In this document: piece after piece, positions 13,277 through 26,240 of the stretch
Position numbering within the stretch: the first letter of the stretch is position 1
Layout of the letters: every line of letters begins with the position of its first letter
NCBI GenBank assembly: GCA_039096225.1
Contig: JBBPEB010000003.1
Coordinates: 310,001 to 374,000, forward strand
Origin: Blastocystis sp. Blastoise
Lineage: Eukaryota; Sar; Bigyra; Opalinata; Blastocystidae
Direction of reading: 5' to 3'
Length of the DNA stretch: 64,000 nt
The notes under the pieces: model-generated
Told to the model about the DNA's origin: nothing
Databases searched by the model: none
What the model saw: only the letters and a program-made list of their open reading frames with translations
Position numbers and translations under genes: made by a program

Positions 13277-15124
13277 AATAGCATCAATATGTTTTCATAT
13301 AGAATACTACTAATAATTCTATATCTATAGATATACACAATAATAGCGGTCTGCCCCTCCCGGGAAAAGAACAAGCGCGGCATTGTCTTCCCAGTTCTTC
13401 TTCTGAAAATCATCGGCATTAATTAACTTGACATTATAACTATCATATATATATTAATGAGAATAATAAAATAATATATATATTCATAAAGAAAATTAAT
13501 AGTTATTTGAATAAATTAATTAATTAGATATATAATCAATGTATGAATACATAGAATTAAATATAATACAATATAATATAATAGTATATAATATGATATA
13601 ATACAATAGTATATACTATAATATAATATAATAATAATAATATGATATAATAATAATAATAATAATAATAATACCATGAGGGATCTGTGAACATTCGAAG
13701 ACTGTGCACAGCCATAAGTCGACTACTGACGCCTGCTCCGTCATCAGCATATACATATATATCTTTACGAGGGTCATTCTCACGGATATAATTGAAATGA
13801 ATTGTATTAGGCTCACTATTCCAAGACTCACTAGATACATCCATATTCGCTATATATATATATAATAATTAGAATAAAAAAATTCTATTCTTTATAAAAT
13901 AAAATATATATATATATAACATAGTTCACAGCTAACTTTAACATTTATTATCATTCAATAAATACAATAAATTATATAACATTATATATATATATATATA
14001 TACAGACATCCGGTGCTTTAAGACTACCATCGCTAGTATTACATAATTCATCCCAAATTGAATCATCGAATTCTTCTTCATCTTCTTCTTTTTCTGTTAA
14101 TTTCTGTAATGAACTCGCACGATCAGTTAATTCTTCTTCTGTTTTTGTTATCGGTACATCTGTTTCAAGGGGATGTTCATTCCATAATCCACATTGTGAC
14201 GCACGCTCCATCATATCTTCATTTAAATAGGTAACTGAACAATTTGGAAATGCAGACTCAATTCCAGATAATGATTCTGTTGAAGTATTCGCGGAATATA
14301 CGGGGATTGGAATCTATATATATAGATATATTTGTTATAAAAACATATAAAAAAATATAAAACATATATAAAACATATATAAAACATATATAAAACATAT
14401 ATAAAACATATAAAAACATATAAAAACATATAAAAACAATATAAAACAATATATATATAAAACAATAAATATACATATATAGAATTCCTTTACAACTTCA
14501 ATAAAAACATTATATATATATATATACATCTGTAAGAAAAGGAACTAATGGTTTAATAGCATTATAATAAGAACGTGGATTTTCAGGTTGTCCAGCAGCA
14601 ATTGTTGCATAACTAGTTCCTACCATCAAAACATTCGAAAGATTCTCACCCCAATTAGCCCATAATATATTATTGTAGATTTTCGCTGTTTCTGAAGGTA
14701 GATAAAACAATGTTTTTCGCAAAGCAAATCTTTTACCATCATAAGGATTCAAATGAGATTCAACACCTAACTCAGAAGCAATACCAACATCAACCTAAAA
14801 ACAATAAACACAATGATTTTTTTAATATAATATATATATACCTGACCCATAGTTCCGTCGTAAATATCAATGGCTCTAGGAATTCTGAGTTCTTCTCGTA
14901 ATGCAATTGCCGTAGCTAACTGATACTGCGAGAAACTAGAATCATTAACTGAGCCACAACCATATGCGGCGATACCATCAATATCTTTTATGAATGGATA
15001 CTAAAAAAATGATCAAAAAGAAGAAAATTATCAAACAAACATTTTTTATAGTAGCTACCAAGTTTTTGAAAAATGGAAGTACTTTAATTTCTTGCGCAAA
15101 CTTATAGATTTGAGTTGAAATCAT
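11675..15124 (-). CDS. SRR1-like domain fused to biotin-protein-ligase N-terminal domain
   Basis: Thirteen exons (15059-15124, 14842-15000, 14528-14794, 14004-14313, 13675-13849, 13337-13439, 13127-13221, 12951-12999, 12718-12778, 12488-12552, 12214-12413, 11878-11955 and 11675-11777) sum to 576 codons in one open frame. Residues about 25-160 match the SRR1 family: DGIAAYGCGSVNDS, QYQLATAIALREEL, FYLPSETAKIYNNILWANW and VLMVGTSY. An acidic linker follows. Residues about 290-576 match the BPL_N glutamine-amidotransferase-like domain: IYVYADDGAGVSS, LVLFPGGADRYYC, GRFVGICAGAYYATERVEF and the late VDPYLL. The catalytic biotin ligase domain is absent. SRR1 proteins act in circadian, light or haem-linked regulation; the role of stand-alone BPL_N is unknown. 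Two adjacent genes split at the ATG in exon 5 (13842) remain possible. Confidence 0.8.
12780..12840 (-). repeat. (TA)n tract at the 3' end of an intron
   Basis: This is a nearly pure TA run of about 58 bp that forms the acceptor side (TATATAG) of the intron between the eighth and ninth exons of the SRR1-BPL_N gene. Confidence 0.8.
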
Positions 15125-15560
15125 ATCTAATAATCATATGTATAACACAAAGAATATAAAAAAGAAAAAGATTAAAATAGAGCAGTTATCAAAAAGTATA
15201 TGATGCTCATAGCGTTGTAGGGAATCACTGTCCAAAAAAAGTCCAGATTACACTGTATTTTTAGAGAAAAAGAGGGTTGAATATAATCGTGATTAGAGTT
15301 TTCTACATATTTCTAGAGAGAGAAAGTAATATAGATGATAACTAGTCTAATATCAAGTCCATAATACAGATAATCAAATCAAATTATCATTTATAAATAA
15401 AAGGTGGAATAATTCTCTTGAAAGAATACAATTTGATTACTCAAATGACTTTCGTGTTCTTCAATTTAGAATTCTAAAAGAACAGAGTGAGTTATGGAAA
15501 TAACCGCGATTGTCACAAGGATGATATTTCTATTTTAATAGTGAAGTATCCAATATATAA
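15125..15560. other. Intergenic region
   Basis: There are about 440 bp of AT-rich DNA between divergent ORFs. A partial copy of the dispersed GC-rich motif occurs at about 15499-15509 (AATAACCGCGA). Nothing else is recognised. Confidence 0.4.
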
Positions 15561-15776
15561 ATGAATGTAGCTACAAAAGTTATGTTGTATGATGTAGTTT
15601 ATCAAATACGTAATGAAGAAGACATTGTTATTGAACTCGTCGCGTTTTTTTGTCGGAAAGCTATCTTTACTATTGATAAATATTATAATGTAGACTTATT
15701 AATGACTATTCTAGATACTTTCAACAAAAATAAAAGTATTTATTTGATAGATTATTGTCAGGATTACTATTTGTAA
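15561..15776 (+). CDS. Hypothetical 71-aa ORF
   Basis: This is an uninterrupted ORF starting ATG AAT GTA GCT ACA and ending TAA, with a protein composition less extreme than the surrounding AT shadow ORFs (it has Val, Asp, Arg, Cys and Glu). The sequence, including VAFFCRKAIFTIDKYYNVDL, matches no family I know. It may be a small gene, a decayed exon or chance. The flanks give no further support: there is no convincing splice site continuing it. Confidence 0.3.
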   Translation: MNVATKVMLYDVVYQIRNEEDIVIELVAFFCRKAIFTIDKYYNVDLLMTILDTFNKNKSIYLIDYCQDYYL

Positions 15777-16120
15777 GCATAAAAAAGTATTTTGACTTTG
15801 ATAGCGTGTCGACCTATATAGTTTTTAATACAACCAAGATATTTATTCGATTATATATTTTTTTGAAGACTAAAAATAATTAGCACTACAATTTATAGGT
15901 TTATTTACAAAAAAAAAAAAAACTTTTTATAAAAGTATGTTGCGTGAATTCAGTGTAATTTTTTATTCTAATATATGCATATTCCTTACAGACTATTATA
16001 AGACTACTTTTAATTGAAATTGAGTTGTGAATTGGTATTCATGAGAACAAAAAACTATTATTTCTTTAATAAAAAGTGAAGAAAGATTGTAAGATATATT
16101 ATAAAACATTTTTTTATACC
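15777..16120. other. Convergent intergenic spacer
   Basis: This is an A/T-rich stretch with poly-A and poly-T tracts downstream of the dehydrogenase gene. No feature is seen. Confidence 0.4.
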
Positions 16121-17595
16121 TTAAAGAGGTTTACGAAGACCTAATGGCTCAAATTGAAGAATTGATCCAAGAAGAAGATAAGCTTTCATCCAGATAGGTG
16201 CATTAATCAAATTATATTTATTATGTTTTATTCCGAAGATAATATCATGAGAAAGTTGTTCAGGAGACATACCTAAATTATAAAGAATTTGTTATACATA
16301 GAATTTAAAAAAAATTATTATTCATGTATATGTATATATATAACAGTAAAAAAAAACATAAATAAAGAGTAATTTGAATATATATATATATAAAATACCT
16401 TTTTCTGTGGTTTTATCCATTTTACCATATGTTTTTCCATCTCCTGTAACAGCACTTAAGGAATGATTTGTCCTATAATATATATAATATATATATGAAA
16501 ATTAATAGTCATAGGAGAAAATAGATTTTATATGATGATAATGATATATTTATAGAATAATAATAGAATGATAGATAAAATAGTATGATGTTATATATAC
16601 TTGACATAAGCAGGTGAGACAACCATAATGTGAATACCATTCTTCTTTTCTTCAGCTCTAAGAGCATCACAATATCCTTGAAGAGCATGTTTGGCGGCAC
16701 AATAACAGGCACGCGCGGGAACCGATAAAAGTCCTTGAATACTATAACGAATTATTAATTAACATTTAAAAAAACATATAGTAACATATCATATATATAT
16801 TATATAAATAAGAGACATAAAAAATTAAAATAAAACAAAAATTAAAATAAAAAAAAATAAAATAATTAAAAAAATAAAATAATTAAAAAATAAAATAAAA
16901 AAAAAAATAAAATAAAAAAAAAAATAAAATTAAAAAAAAATAAAATAAAAATTACAATAAAAAAAAATAAATTTATAAAAAAATGATGAAAAACCTATAT
17001 ATATACCTGCTAATAAAAACAAGATTTCCTTGTTTTCTGGATCTCATACCATTTAATACTATCTTAGCTAAAGCAACAGGTCCTCTGAAATTTGTATTCA
17101 TTACTTTATCTTCAATTTCTTGTTTAACATCACGACTGTTACTACGAATACCTAAACCAGAACTCATGACAAGAATATCTATTTGACCCATTTGAATTTC
17201 AACTTGTTTAGTTTTATCTTCAAAAGTATCTATTTGTTCAATATCTAAGGGAACAACAAATATTTTATTTGTAGCATTAGGTTTTAAAGCTTCAAATTCT
17301 GACTTCACAGTATCTAAAGCATCTTGACGACGAGAACTTATTGTGACATTAGCTCCAGATAAATAGTAATCTTTAGCAACAGCTATACAGAATAATATTG
17401 TTATTTTATCATTAAAGTAATCGTATATGATACTATATTTTGTATACCTTTGCCAATACCTGAACTAGCACCAATAATCCATACAGACTTACCAACTTGG
17501 GAGGGAATTGATTTATATTTGTAGATTAAATCATAAATTATCTTTGCAGCTACAGCAACAAGTGTAGCATATAAATAATTAATTGTAGAAATCAT
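16121..17595 (-). CDS. Short-chain dehydrogenase/reductase, DHRS7-like, membrane-anchored
   Basis: Five exons (17448-17595, 17007-17382, 16601-16741, 16399-16472 and 16121-16272) give 296 aa. A hydrophobic N-terminal segment (residues 1-22) looks like a membrane anchor. The Rossmann motif is IIGASSGIGKA (TGxxxGIG-type). It is followed by LDIEQID, the structural VMSSGLG (normally NNAG), and the catalytic S-x12-YCAAK with Tyr and Lys in place. After the active site comes VVSPAYVKT, and KMDKTTEKGMSPEQLS is typical of DHRS7/DHRS7B and related ER reductases acting on lipid or steroid-like substrates. The substrate cannot be told from sequence; 3-ketodihydrosphingosine reductase is a less likely alternative. 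The intron at 16742-17006 holds an A-rich AAAATAAAAT-type tract. Confidence 0.88.
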
Positions 17596-18028
17596 TTTTG
17601 ATTTTTATATATATAAAAGTAATATAGAATGAGAAGGAAATCAAAAGAAAAGAAAATATTCGAAAAGAAATTCTTTTTCTGAAGTGAATTCATATTCTAT
17701 TCAGCAGAAACAAGTCATTTTTAAAGTGACAATATTGTTTTCAGAAGGAATCAGTCAAACATTTAAGGGTTTGTTATGAAAACTCTCTCGGGATACAAAT
17801 TGTTTCAAAAAAAGTTTCATGGGTATTTTTTGGTGTTCAAGCCGTGCGATCAAGATTTTCTGAGGTAGGAAGCTTATGCTGGGTAGAATACGGCGAACTT
17901 TGCTTAAAGACCTTACAATTCAATTAAAAAAATTTTAATTCTTTTCAAGTGAATTATAATTTTAAAAAGGAAAAGAATTTGTTATATATATTCTTATTTA
18001 GATAATTTAATTCAGTATTCATAAAAAG
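17596..18028. other. Divergent promoter region
   Basis: There are about 430 bp between the dehydrogenase start and the start of the unrecognised 145-aa gene. No ORF is present, and base composition is slightly less AT-rich near 17800-17900. No motif is identified. Confidence 0.4.
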
Positions 18029-18743
18029 ATGTCTACTCCTGACGAAAGTAAACCTAATTTATCCATAAAACCTGAACAAAGAGTTCCTACATGGATTAAA
18101 GAACAAGTAAGGTCTCTTATTCACATGAATAATCAATAATATTTTCTTAAATTTCTAGTTAAATCATGAAATTGAAAGATTGAAGGCTAATGGTGCTAAC
18201 TGCTTACCTCTTCCTGTCAAATCAATATCCTTCATTGTTTATTTTTTTAAATATTATATTATATTATATATATTATTATATATTATATTGTATATATTCT
18301 TAATTATTATATATTATATATTCTTAATTATTATATTATATATATTCTTAATTATTATATTATATATATTCATAATTATTATATATTATATATTATTAAT
18401 TATTATATATTATATTATATTATTATATATATTTTCTTAATGAATATATACTGGTATTCAGAATGATGGAAGAGATTATTTTAATCGTGTTGATTTAAAT
18501 ACTAGTTTTGATTTTAATAAGTTGAAAATGGTGATTATCTCAGATCCTATTCCTTGTCCACATAAACCTGGTTATAATTATATTAATGTTGTATTATTCA
18601 CTGAAAAGTTAAAACCTATGATTCTTCCTTATATATATGATACTTCTTATGCTTCCAAGGGACATACTTTAAAGAATTGGGTATTTGTCAATAATCAAGG
18701 TGAAGAAGCTTATCATACCATTGATTCTTTTGAAGAAATATAA
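18029..18743 (+). CDS. Unrecognised protein, 145 aa
   Basis: Three exons fit: 18029-18106, 18159-18236 (donor uncertain; a GT at 18217 would also keep phase) and 18462-18743. The protein starts MSTPDESKPNLSIKPEQRVP, has a short helix HEIERLKANGANCLPLPV, then a compact mixed region with MVIISDPIPCPHKPGYN, MILPYIYDTSYASKGHTLKN and the end YHTIDSFEEI. The balanced composition, good splice phases and non-repetitive sequence argue that it is a real gene. I recognise no family, signal peptide or membrane segment, so it is likely soluble. The second intron (about 18237-18461) is TATTAT repeat DNA. Confidence 0.65.
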
Positions 18744-19036
18744 AAATATATTGTAAACTGTTCTAAAATCTATATGTATTAATTACATTTTTGTTTATTT
18801 GTAGAATTCTTATCAAAACATTTAAAAAAAAACAAAACAAAATTTACAATAAGAACAAAATAATATGAAAACCAAAATTAAAGAACTTTCAAACCAAGTG
18901 ATATTAACAAAAATAGAAAAGTCTGAAAATAAAAGAAAAATAGAATAAAGAATACAGTCTATAAATACATATACAAAAGAAAAAAAATTTTATTTGGTAT
19001 AAAAATAAAAAAAAGATAAAAATAAATAGAGACGAA

Positions 19037-20643
19037 TTATAAGAATAAAGCAGTAGAATTGGCAACAGGTTCAGCAACTAAAGAAGGTGAATAAACACCA
19101 AACGAAAAGATGAGTGCAGTACTTAAAGCACAAATAACAATAGTAAAGATCCATCCCGTAAAAACACTGGCAACAAGAGACCAATTGACACTATTTTTAC
19201 CTTCAATTAATCCTACACCAATAGTCGATCCAACAATACAATGAGTAGTAGAGAGAGGTAAACCAAGAGTAGATCCAAAAACTACAGTAAAAGCAGCACC
19301 AATATCAATAGAGAAACCACGAGAAGGAGTAACTTTAATAATATTGACACCAATAGCAGCCATAACTTTATAACCAAGACAAGCTAAACCAGCAATAATA
19401 CCAATACCTCCTAAGAAGAGAACCCAAAGAGGAGTTGATTCACCTGCAGTAGTCATACCTGTATTATATATAGATAAGATAGAAGCAAAAGGACCAATAG
19501 CATTAGCAACATCATTAGCACCATGAGCAAAACTATTCATAATAGCAGTAACTATTTGTAAATAACCAAAAATACTCTCTGTATAAGGATCAAATTTCTC
19601 TGCTTTTTCATGAATTTGATAGACTTTAGATTGTTCATCTTCTAATTGAGCATGAATATTCTGTTTTTCCATTAATGTTTTCTTTTCTATTTTAGAAGTA
19701 TCATGATGTTCTTCTTCTTTATTATCTGATTTATTAGTAACATCAGTAGAATCAGAAGATACTCCAGCTTTTTCATCGGACTCACTAATCTCAACAACGG
19801 TATCAAGTTCAATTTGAATTTGTTTTTCTTTTTTAAGTTCATCAGCAGCATTTTCACGTTTCTTTAATATATTACGTTTCATCTTAGGGACAAATGTATA
19901 TTGAAGAATAACACCAAATAAAAGACCAATAACAATAGCTATAACTAAACGAATCCAAGGATTGATCATATCAAGTTTCAAAGCGGGTGTACCTTTAAAT
20001 AAAATAAATGAAGATAAAACAAAAGCAGTAAAACCAATCATAACTGGATAAAAGAAGAAACCACGTTCTAAAGAATTAGGATAACGAAGAATAAATCTAC
20101 GAACACAATAGAAAAGAATAGAAGATACAAGACCAGATAGACAAGGAGAAATAAACCATGAAGAAACAATTTCAACCATTTTCATCCATTTAACTGATTG
20201 CCAACCTTTAGCAACTACAGCCATACCAATAATACCACCAATACAACTATGGGTAGTAGAAACAGGTAAACCATAATTTGTAGCAATAACAAGCCAAGAT
20301 GCAACACAAACTAACACGCAAAGCATACCAAACATAAGAACTTCAGGTTCATCTGAAAATTGAGTGACATCTGTAATATCAGTTTGAATAGTATCTGATA
20401 CATGACTACCCATCAAAGAAGCACCAGAAAATTCCATAATAGATGCAATGATCAGTGCTGTTTTCATCTTAAGAGCACCTCCACCAACAGATGTAGCAAA
20501 AGCATTTGCAACATCATTAGCACCTAAAGCAATAAAACCTAAATACACAAAATATAAAACATACCAATTCCAAAAGCAGTAAAGAATGCTACGATTGAGG
20601 CAGCAATGACTACCCAAAGATACGACGATAAGTCATAAGCCAT
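19037..20643 (-). CDS. PiT-family inorganic phosphate transporter (SLC20/PHO89 type)
   Basis: Two exons, 20565-20643 and 19037-20523, give 521 aa; the intron (20524-20564) is only 41 nt. Splicing restores the signature FGIGANDVANAFATSVGGG, which the unspliced ORF breaks. The inverted family repeat is present in both halves: GANDVANAFATSV near residue 28 and FAHGANDVANAIGPFASI near 360. LPVSTTHSCIGGIIG and LPLSTTHCIVGSTIG mark the two substrate half-sites. About ten membrane segments flank a large charged cytoplasmic loop (residues about 220-345, Lys/Glu/Asp-rich), as in eukaryotic Na+- or H+-coupled phosphate importers. The start at 20643 (MAYDLSSYLWVV) is preferred over the in-frame upstream extension of the second exon because it restores the first transmembrane helix. 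Confidence 0.93.
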
Positions 20644-21888
20644 AATTAGAAATGAGTCTTAATAAAATGAAGATTCAATAAAAATGATAAAAGTATTCTT
20701 TCTATAAAACTGTGATGCATTAATTTTTTATGGACACATATAATTAAAATTGCCCTAAATAGATGAAGATCTCCCTAAAGCGATCAATTATTTCGTATAT
20801 TTAAGGGGTATATTATTTTGTTTATTCCAACAAATTGACCAATAAAATTAATGTATTTTGATTACGTGTAACATTTCTATTGGCTATTCTTATCATTCAA
20901 GATTCGATTTGACTGCACAAAAATAAATGCAAAGAAAACTCTTCATAAAGAATAAACATCTTCTGTTTTCGTATATTCTTTGGAAGTCTTTTTTTACTTA
21001 TTCTTTGGAAACCCTATCTGTAGAAAGATACAGATATATTCGTGGAATAAAATACGCTCAATACGTCAACAAGTCGTTTTCTAATGGAATGATTGCTTCA
21101 TATAGATATTTTTGCTTTAAATCATATTTGCCATATTAAATTTTATACGAATGAATATGATCTAGTGAAAAGATAATCATACCTGCTTTAAATAAGGTAT
21201 ATTTCTCGAAGTCACATTTTTTTTCGATTTATAAATAATTTCTTTTATCAGTATGTTGTATAAAAGAATATAAAGATTATGTTGATTAAAAAATAACCTT
21301 CTTGTAAGTAGGTATCATTTCGAATCTAGTTCATTCATGCTCAAATTCGTATCGAATGTTGTTTATACAACATTAATATGAGTTTTAATATAATTTTATA
21401 TGAATAATAAAAAACAAAGAAAACAAATTTGAAACCATCCATAAATAACTAAGGGAGTTATCGTTTTATGTTTTGTGTATCTCTCTATAATTCATTTTAT
21501 GCCTATTTTATTATGGATTTAATAAAAATGATTCATATGAATTGATTTCTGACAATAGGCCTATAATCGTTTTTAATATGTCCTAGAATAGTTAGATTTA
21601 ACTGCTCAATGTAATTATAAAGCCACTTTAAAAAAATATTAGTAGATTCGATGAATAAATCAAATGTACAGAATTTTACATAAGAAAAACAAAATTTGTG
21701 GGAAATAATAGTTTTAGAAAACTACACTGTTTTATTCTCATGAATATCGATTTTTTAAAAAATTATTGAAAAAGGAAACTTTTTGCGTATTTGGAGTATT
21801 TTATACACAAGCGATCTCTAATCAGTAAGTTGCTTATATATATATACTTTGCTTATTATGAATAGAAAAGAGTTTATTTCAATGAAAA
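20644..21888. other. Divergent intergenic region, 1.2 kb
   Basis: The region between the phosphate transporter and the FG-GAP gene holds both promoters. A 70-codon ORF at 20927-21139 has no family resemblance and is probably chance. No repeats or RNA genes are seen. Confidence 0.45.
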
Positions 21889-23538
21889 ATGGATAATTAT
21901 AAAATCAAGTTTACTTTTTGGTTTTATAAATTCATTTTCTTATTCTTATTCATTACAAATACGCAGGCAAAAAAGGTTAGGTAAGTATTGATTACAATAT
22001 AATTTACATTTATAGGTTTTCGTATGATGATCATAAATTAAGCTATTCTCGAGATTTCTCTGTGATGAACATACGAGATCCTCAAAAATGTTATGTAGAA
22101 TTTGAATTAATTAAAACAATGCATACACAAGGAATCATTTCTTCATCTCCAGTCGTTTCTCAAATAACAAAAGATGGAAGTCATGATGTATCTCGTTCTT
22201 CTTATTCCTTTATAACTCATTTTATTATTTAGATTATTGTAACAACTGAGTCACACTATATTCAAATCTTCGAAAGCAATAAGGATACGAAACCATGTAT
22301 GATATATATATATTTATTCTATAAAAAAAATATATATATTCTTATAAAATTCTAGTTGTTTCTATTGAATTTGAAGATGTGAGTTTTTCTCTTCCTCCTA
22401 TTTTATATGATTGTGATGATGATGGTGTGAATGATATTATTACTATAGATGACAAAGGAAATATTAGATGTATTAAAGTATATTTATATATGAAATATAA
22501 TTATGAATTATTTCTTTAGCTTAATAATGAATTTACTTATGTATATGAATATTTCCTCCAAATCCCCTCTTTTCAACTTCCAGATGATATGTATATATAT
22601 ACAAATATAGTCTTATTATTTTATATTTCTTGGGTATATTTATTATGAATTAAAAAAAAAGAAATTTAGATAATAATAATAAATTAAATACAATTATATT
22701 TATATACTCTATTATTCTTAGAACTTCTCTACAAGTTTCTTCACATCCATTTATTAAAATGCCACCTATTCCTCTCGATAACCGCGGTTATACATATATT
22801 AATAGTACGAATGAATGGTTTGAACAAAATCTTGAATTTGTATATATATATATATATTATTTATTGTATATATATGGTATTATATTGTAATATTTGAAAT
22901 TTTAATAATAATAATTATATATCTTTAATCATCATTATATATATATTTTTAATAATCATTATATATATATTTTTAATAATCATTATATATATATAATTTT
23001 AATAATCATTATATATATAGGGAATAAGAAAAGAAGGTATTCAGCATAATCAGTTCAATCCCTCAGGAACACCGTACGAGGATACGATGGATCCTTTAAC
23101 GGAGGAGATGGAGGATAACGAAGGTGAGTCTATATATTCTGAAGAAGAAGAAACAATAGAGGAAGAATTATATAATTATATGAAAGACAATCGATATATT
23201 ACTCAAGACTCTATAAAAGAATTATATTCTACTATTTATCATACTGTACAACAAAACAAAAACTTTAATATTTTTGTTCATAATAAAACATTTCATCTTA
23301 TTCCTCAAGTACTGGCGTCCCCCGTGGTTATTCGACCTATTTCCGCCGAAGATCATACACTCCTGATATTCCCTGTAACCTATTCGAAGACAGATGATCT
23401 GTATATATATATATGTTATTATATATAAATATATGCTATTATATATATATGTTATTATATATATATATATAGTCTTATTATCTGTGCATTGATATGCTAT
23501 GATCTGTCTATTAAACAATTTTTATGGGTTCGATTATT

Positions 23539-23586
<48 letters not shown>

Positions 23587-25047
23587 ATTTGACTTTTGGA
23601 CAAGATATAGATGGAGCGTCATTATTTGCTTCTCCCACGATTATTGACTTCGATTTAGATGGAAGTCCAGAAATAATCGTGGGAACTGCATCAGGACTTT
23701 TGTATATATATATATATTATTTTTGACATTTTAATTATACTATATATATATAGATATATATTAAATTTGGATGGCTCAAATCAACCTCATTGGCCTATTA
23801 ATACTGGTCGCATTTTATCTCAAATAACCGTGGAAAACTTAGGAAATGAAATGAATATTGTATGTATTAAACATATACTTATTATTATAATTATTAATAT
23901 ATATATTATTATACATATTATTATATATATTATTATACCTATTAATATATATAGATATTTGGTACCAAGGAAGGAGGGGTGTTTATGTATGACGCAGAGG
24001 GGGATCTCGTGTGGTCACGATTTCTCTATGGACCAATTCTTATGGTATATATATATTCGATTACTCTATATATATATATAGCCAATTATTGTCGCTGATA
24101 TAAATGATGATCACGTGCTAGATATAGTTGTATCTACTTCATTGGGAGATGTTCACGTGTTCCGAGGGATTGATGGTAAAGTTGTGAAAGGATTCCCGCT
24201 TAAAGTTCCCGGTATATAATTATATATATAATTATATATTATATTTATACATAATATATATTATATAGGTCATATTAATTATCCGTTAACCATAGCGAAA
24301 TTGACTTCAGTATATATATATATTATATTACTCTATATATATATATATATTATATTACTATATATATAGACAAAAGGTTTAGATATTATTATTCCATGTC
24401 AGGATAAATATATATATATATATAACTCAATAAGGTATGTATATATATACTATTAAATATATATATATTATTAATTATATAAATATATAGTGGATGTGTA
24501 CGTCGTATATACATAAATGATATTGTTTCTGGGCAGGTGCTTGTAGGAGATTTTGAAAATACAAATCATATAAATCTTCTGGTGACAACACATTCTGGAT
24601 CACTTTTTATATATCGTGTTCGCCCTGTAGAAAATACCAAGGGAATTATGGATTATTCTCTGTTAAATCAGTGGATCCCCGTGAATCAAGGTCTCAATGG
24701 AATGATCTATCAATATAATTATAGAGGAGTTTATTTTACTTCGTATATATATATAGAATTATATATATATAGAATTGTTTAGAATTAGTTTATAATTAAC
24801 TACTATATATATATATATAGGAAATCGGTTATGGATGTGTCAGGTGCGTCATTTTCTGTTACTTTTACTATCGTTGACCAATCAGATGATTATAAGACAA
24901 CACCAAATAACCACGGGAATTCAAAGTCCTATACTATTCTTATTTCTTATGGATCTATCGTTATATTTCGAAAGGTATATATATATGTATATTTATATTT
25001 ATATATTTATTTTCTTATATATATAGGTATATTTATATATTTATTTT

Positions 25048-25083
<36 letters not shown>

Positions 25084-25438
25084 TATATACCACTACGGGT
25101 ACATATACTGTGGCCCTCACACTCCCTCAAGAAGGATCATTTCTATTGGATGTTACACTCCTCACGGAACACTATCATTATTCTCATGATTCCATTTCTA
25201 TTCAGTATATATTTATATCATTTTTTTTTTCTTTTTTTTTATTTGATATATTTTAATTTCCTTAATTTATTAGAAATATAATAATATATTAATTGATTAG
25301 ATATCTATGAATATATCTATATATAGATACAATACGTCCTTCTACTATTATATTCAGGGATTATTATTACTCCCTCTTCTCCTCCTCTATCTATATATAT
25401 TATTCACTAAAGTACTCGATACACCTCTACCTTTATAA
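21889..25438 (+). CDS. FG-GAP/integrin-alpha-like membrane protein, DEX1 type
   Basis: Eighteen exons give 757 aa with consistent phase throughout: 21889-21980, 22016-22187, 22233-22296, 22356-22477, 22520-22590, 22722-22839, 23021-23400, 23473-23539, 23586-23701, 23754-23859, 23955-24044, 24082-24211, 24269-24309, 24370-24434, 24491-24742, 24821-24974, 25083-25204 and 25327-25438. A signal peptide (KFIFLFLFITNTQA) is followed by FG-GAP Ca-binding blades such as DCDDDGVNDIITIDDKGN, DFDLDGSPEIIVGTASG and DINDDHVLDIVVSTSLGD. An acidic stretch lies at about residues 225-260, and a C-terminal transmembrane helix (GLLLLPLLLLYLYILF) has a 12-residue tail. The layout matches plant DEX1 and its protist relatives, secretory-pathway or cell-surface beta-propeller proteins. 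Function here is unknown. Exon-borne CCGCGG-type palindromes occur at 22778, 23321, 23823 and 24906, with one more just after the stop. Confidence 0.88.
23540..23585 (+). repeat. Intron consisting only of G(TA)22G
   Basis: This is a complete 46-nt intron of the FG-GAP gene. It begins G at the donor, runs 22 TA units and ends G at the acceptor. Both flanking exons stay in frame (RLL then DLTFGQDIDG). Confidence 0.85.
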
Positions 25439-26240
25439 TCCACAAATAACCACGGGAATCGTTGGATTCAAGATTATCTTCTATTTCTATAGTATACACT
25501 CTATCTTTTAGTCTATATTATATATGTATATACAATATATATATATATTATATTATGTTTTTTTTTTCTGTTATGATTATCTCTCTTTAAATTCAGGTTT
25601 ATATATATATAAATAATAATAAATGAATTTAGATTAAAATATTTAGATTTTTTGAATGATTCTCTTCTATTTTTAATTTTTTTTAATTTTTTTAATTTTT
25701 TTATACGATTCTTTATGTATTGTTTTCTTCTTATGTCTTCATATGTTTCGCTTAATATATATTATTGTTGTAATTGTTATATACAAATTTTACTCTTTGT
25801 TGTTCAATACATATATTTAGTATATATTTTTTATGTTTTTATCAAAGTTATATATATATATATATATAATTTTTTGTTGTTGTGTTTCTGTTTTATTTTC
25901 CTTTTTTCTCTCTTTTATTTTATTTTCCGTCAATGTACGTTTTATTTTGTATTGATTGTGCTCTTGAATATATTTCAGTGATATTAGTGGTTTTGTCATA
26001 TATACATTTAAACTAATTTTAACATAATCAACCTATATTGTTTTTTTATACCTTTTTAAATTTAAAAAAAAAATTATTAAATTATAGATAGTAACTGAAA
26101 CTATATAATGATTGAAACATTATAAAAAACAAATTACAAAAAAAGAAAAACAAATATTTAACTAACAACAGAAAATAATATTAAAAAACAATAATTATTC
26201 AATAGGCACTAATTGTTAAGACAGGAGATATTAAGGAGCG
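25439..26240. other. Convergent intergenic spacer with T-rich tracts
   Basis: This is the 3' flank of the FG-GAP gene. A palindrome-family copy (AATAACCACGGGAATC) lies at 25445-25460, seven bases after the stop codon. The rest is T-rich low complexity; the hydrophobic ORF at 25652-25981 is a composition artefact. Confidence 0.5.

Noticed and set aside
20927-21139. 70-codon ORF in the 1.2-kb divergent spacer
   Set aside because: It has no similarity, no flanking exons and a composition expected by chance; it lies where two promoters must be.
25652-25981. 109-codon hydrophobic ORF after the FG-GAP gene
   Set aside because: It is T-rich low complexity without splice or family support, lying in the 3' flank.
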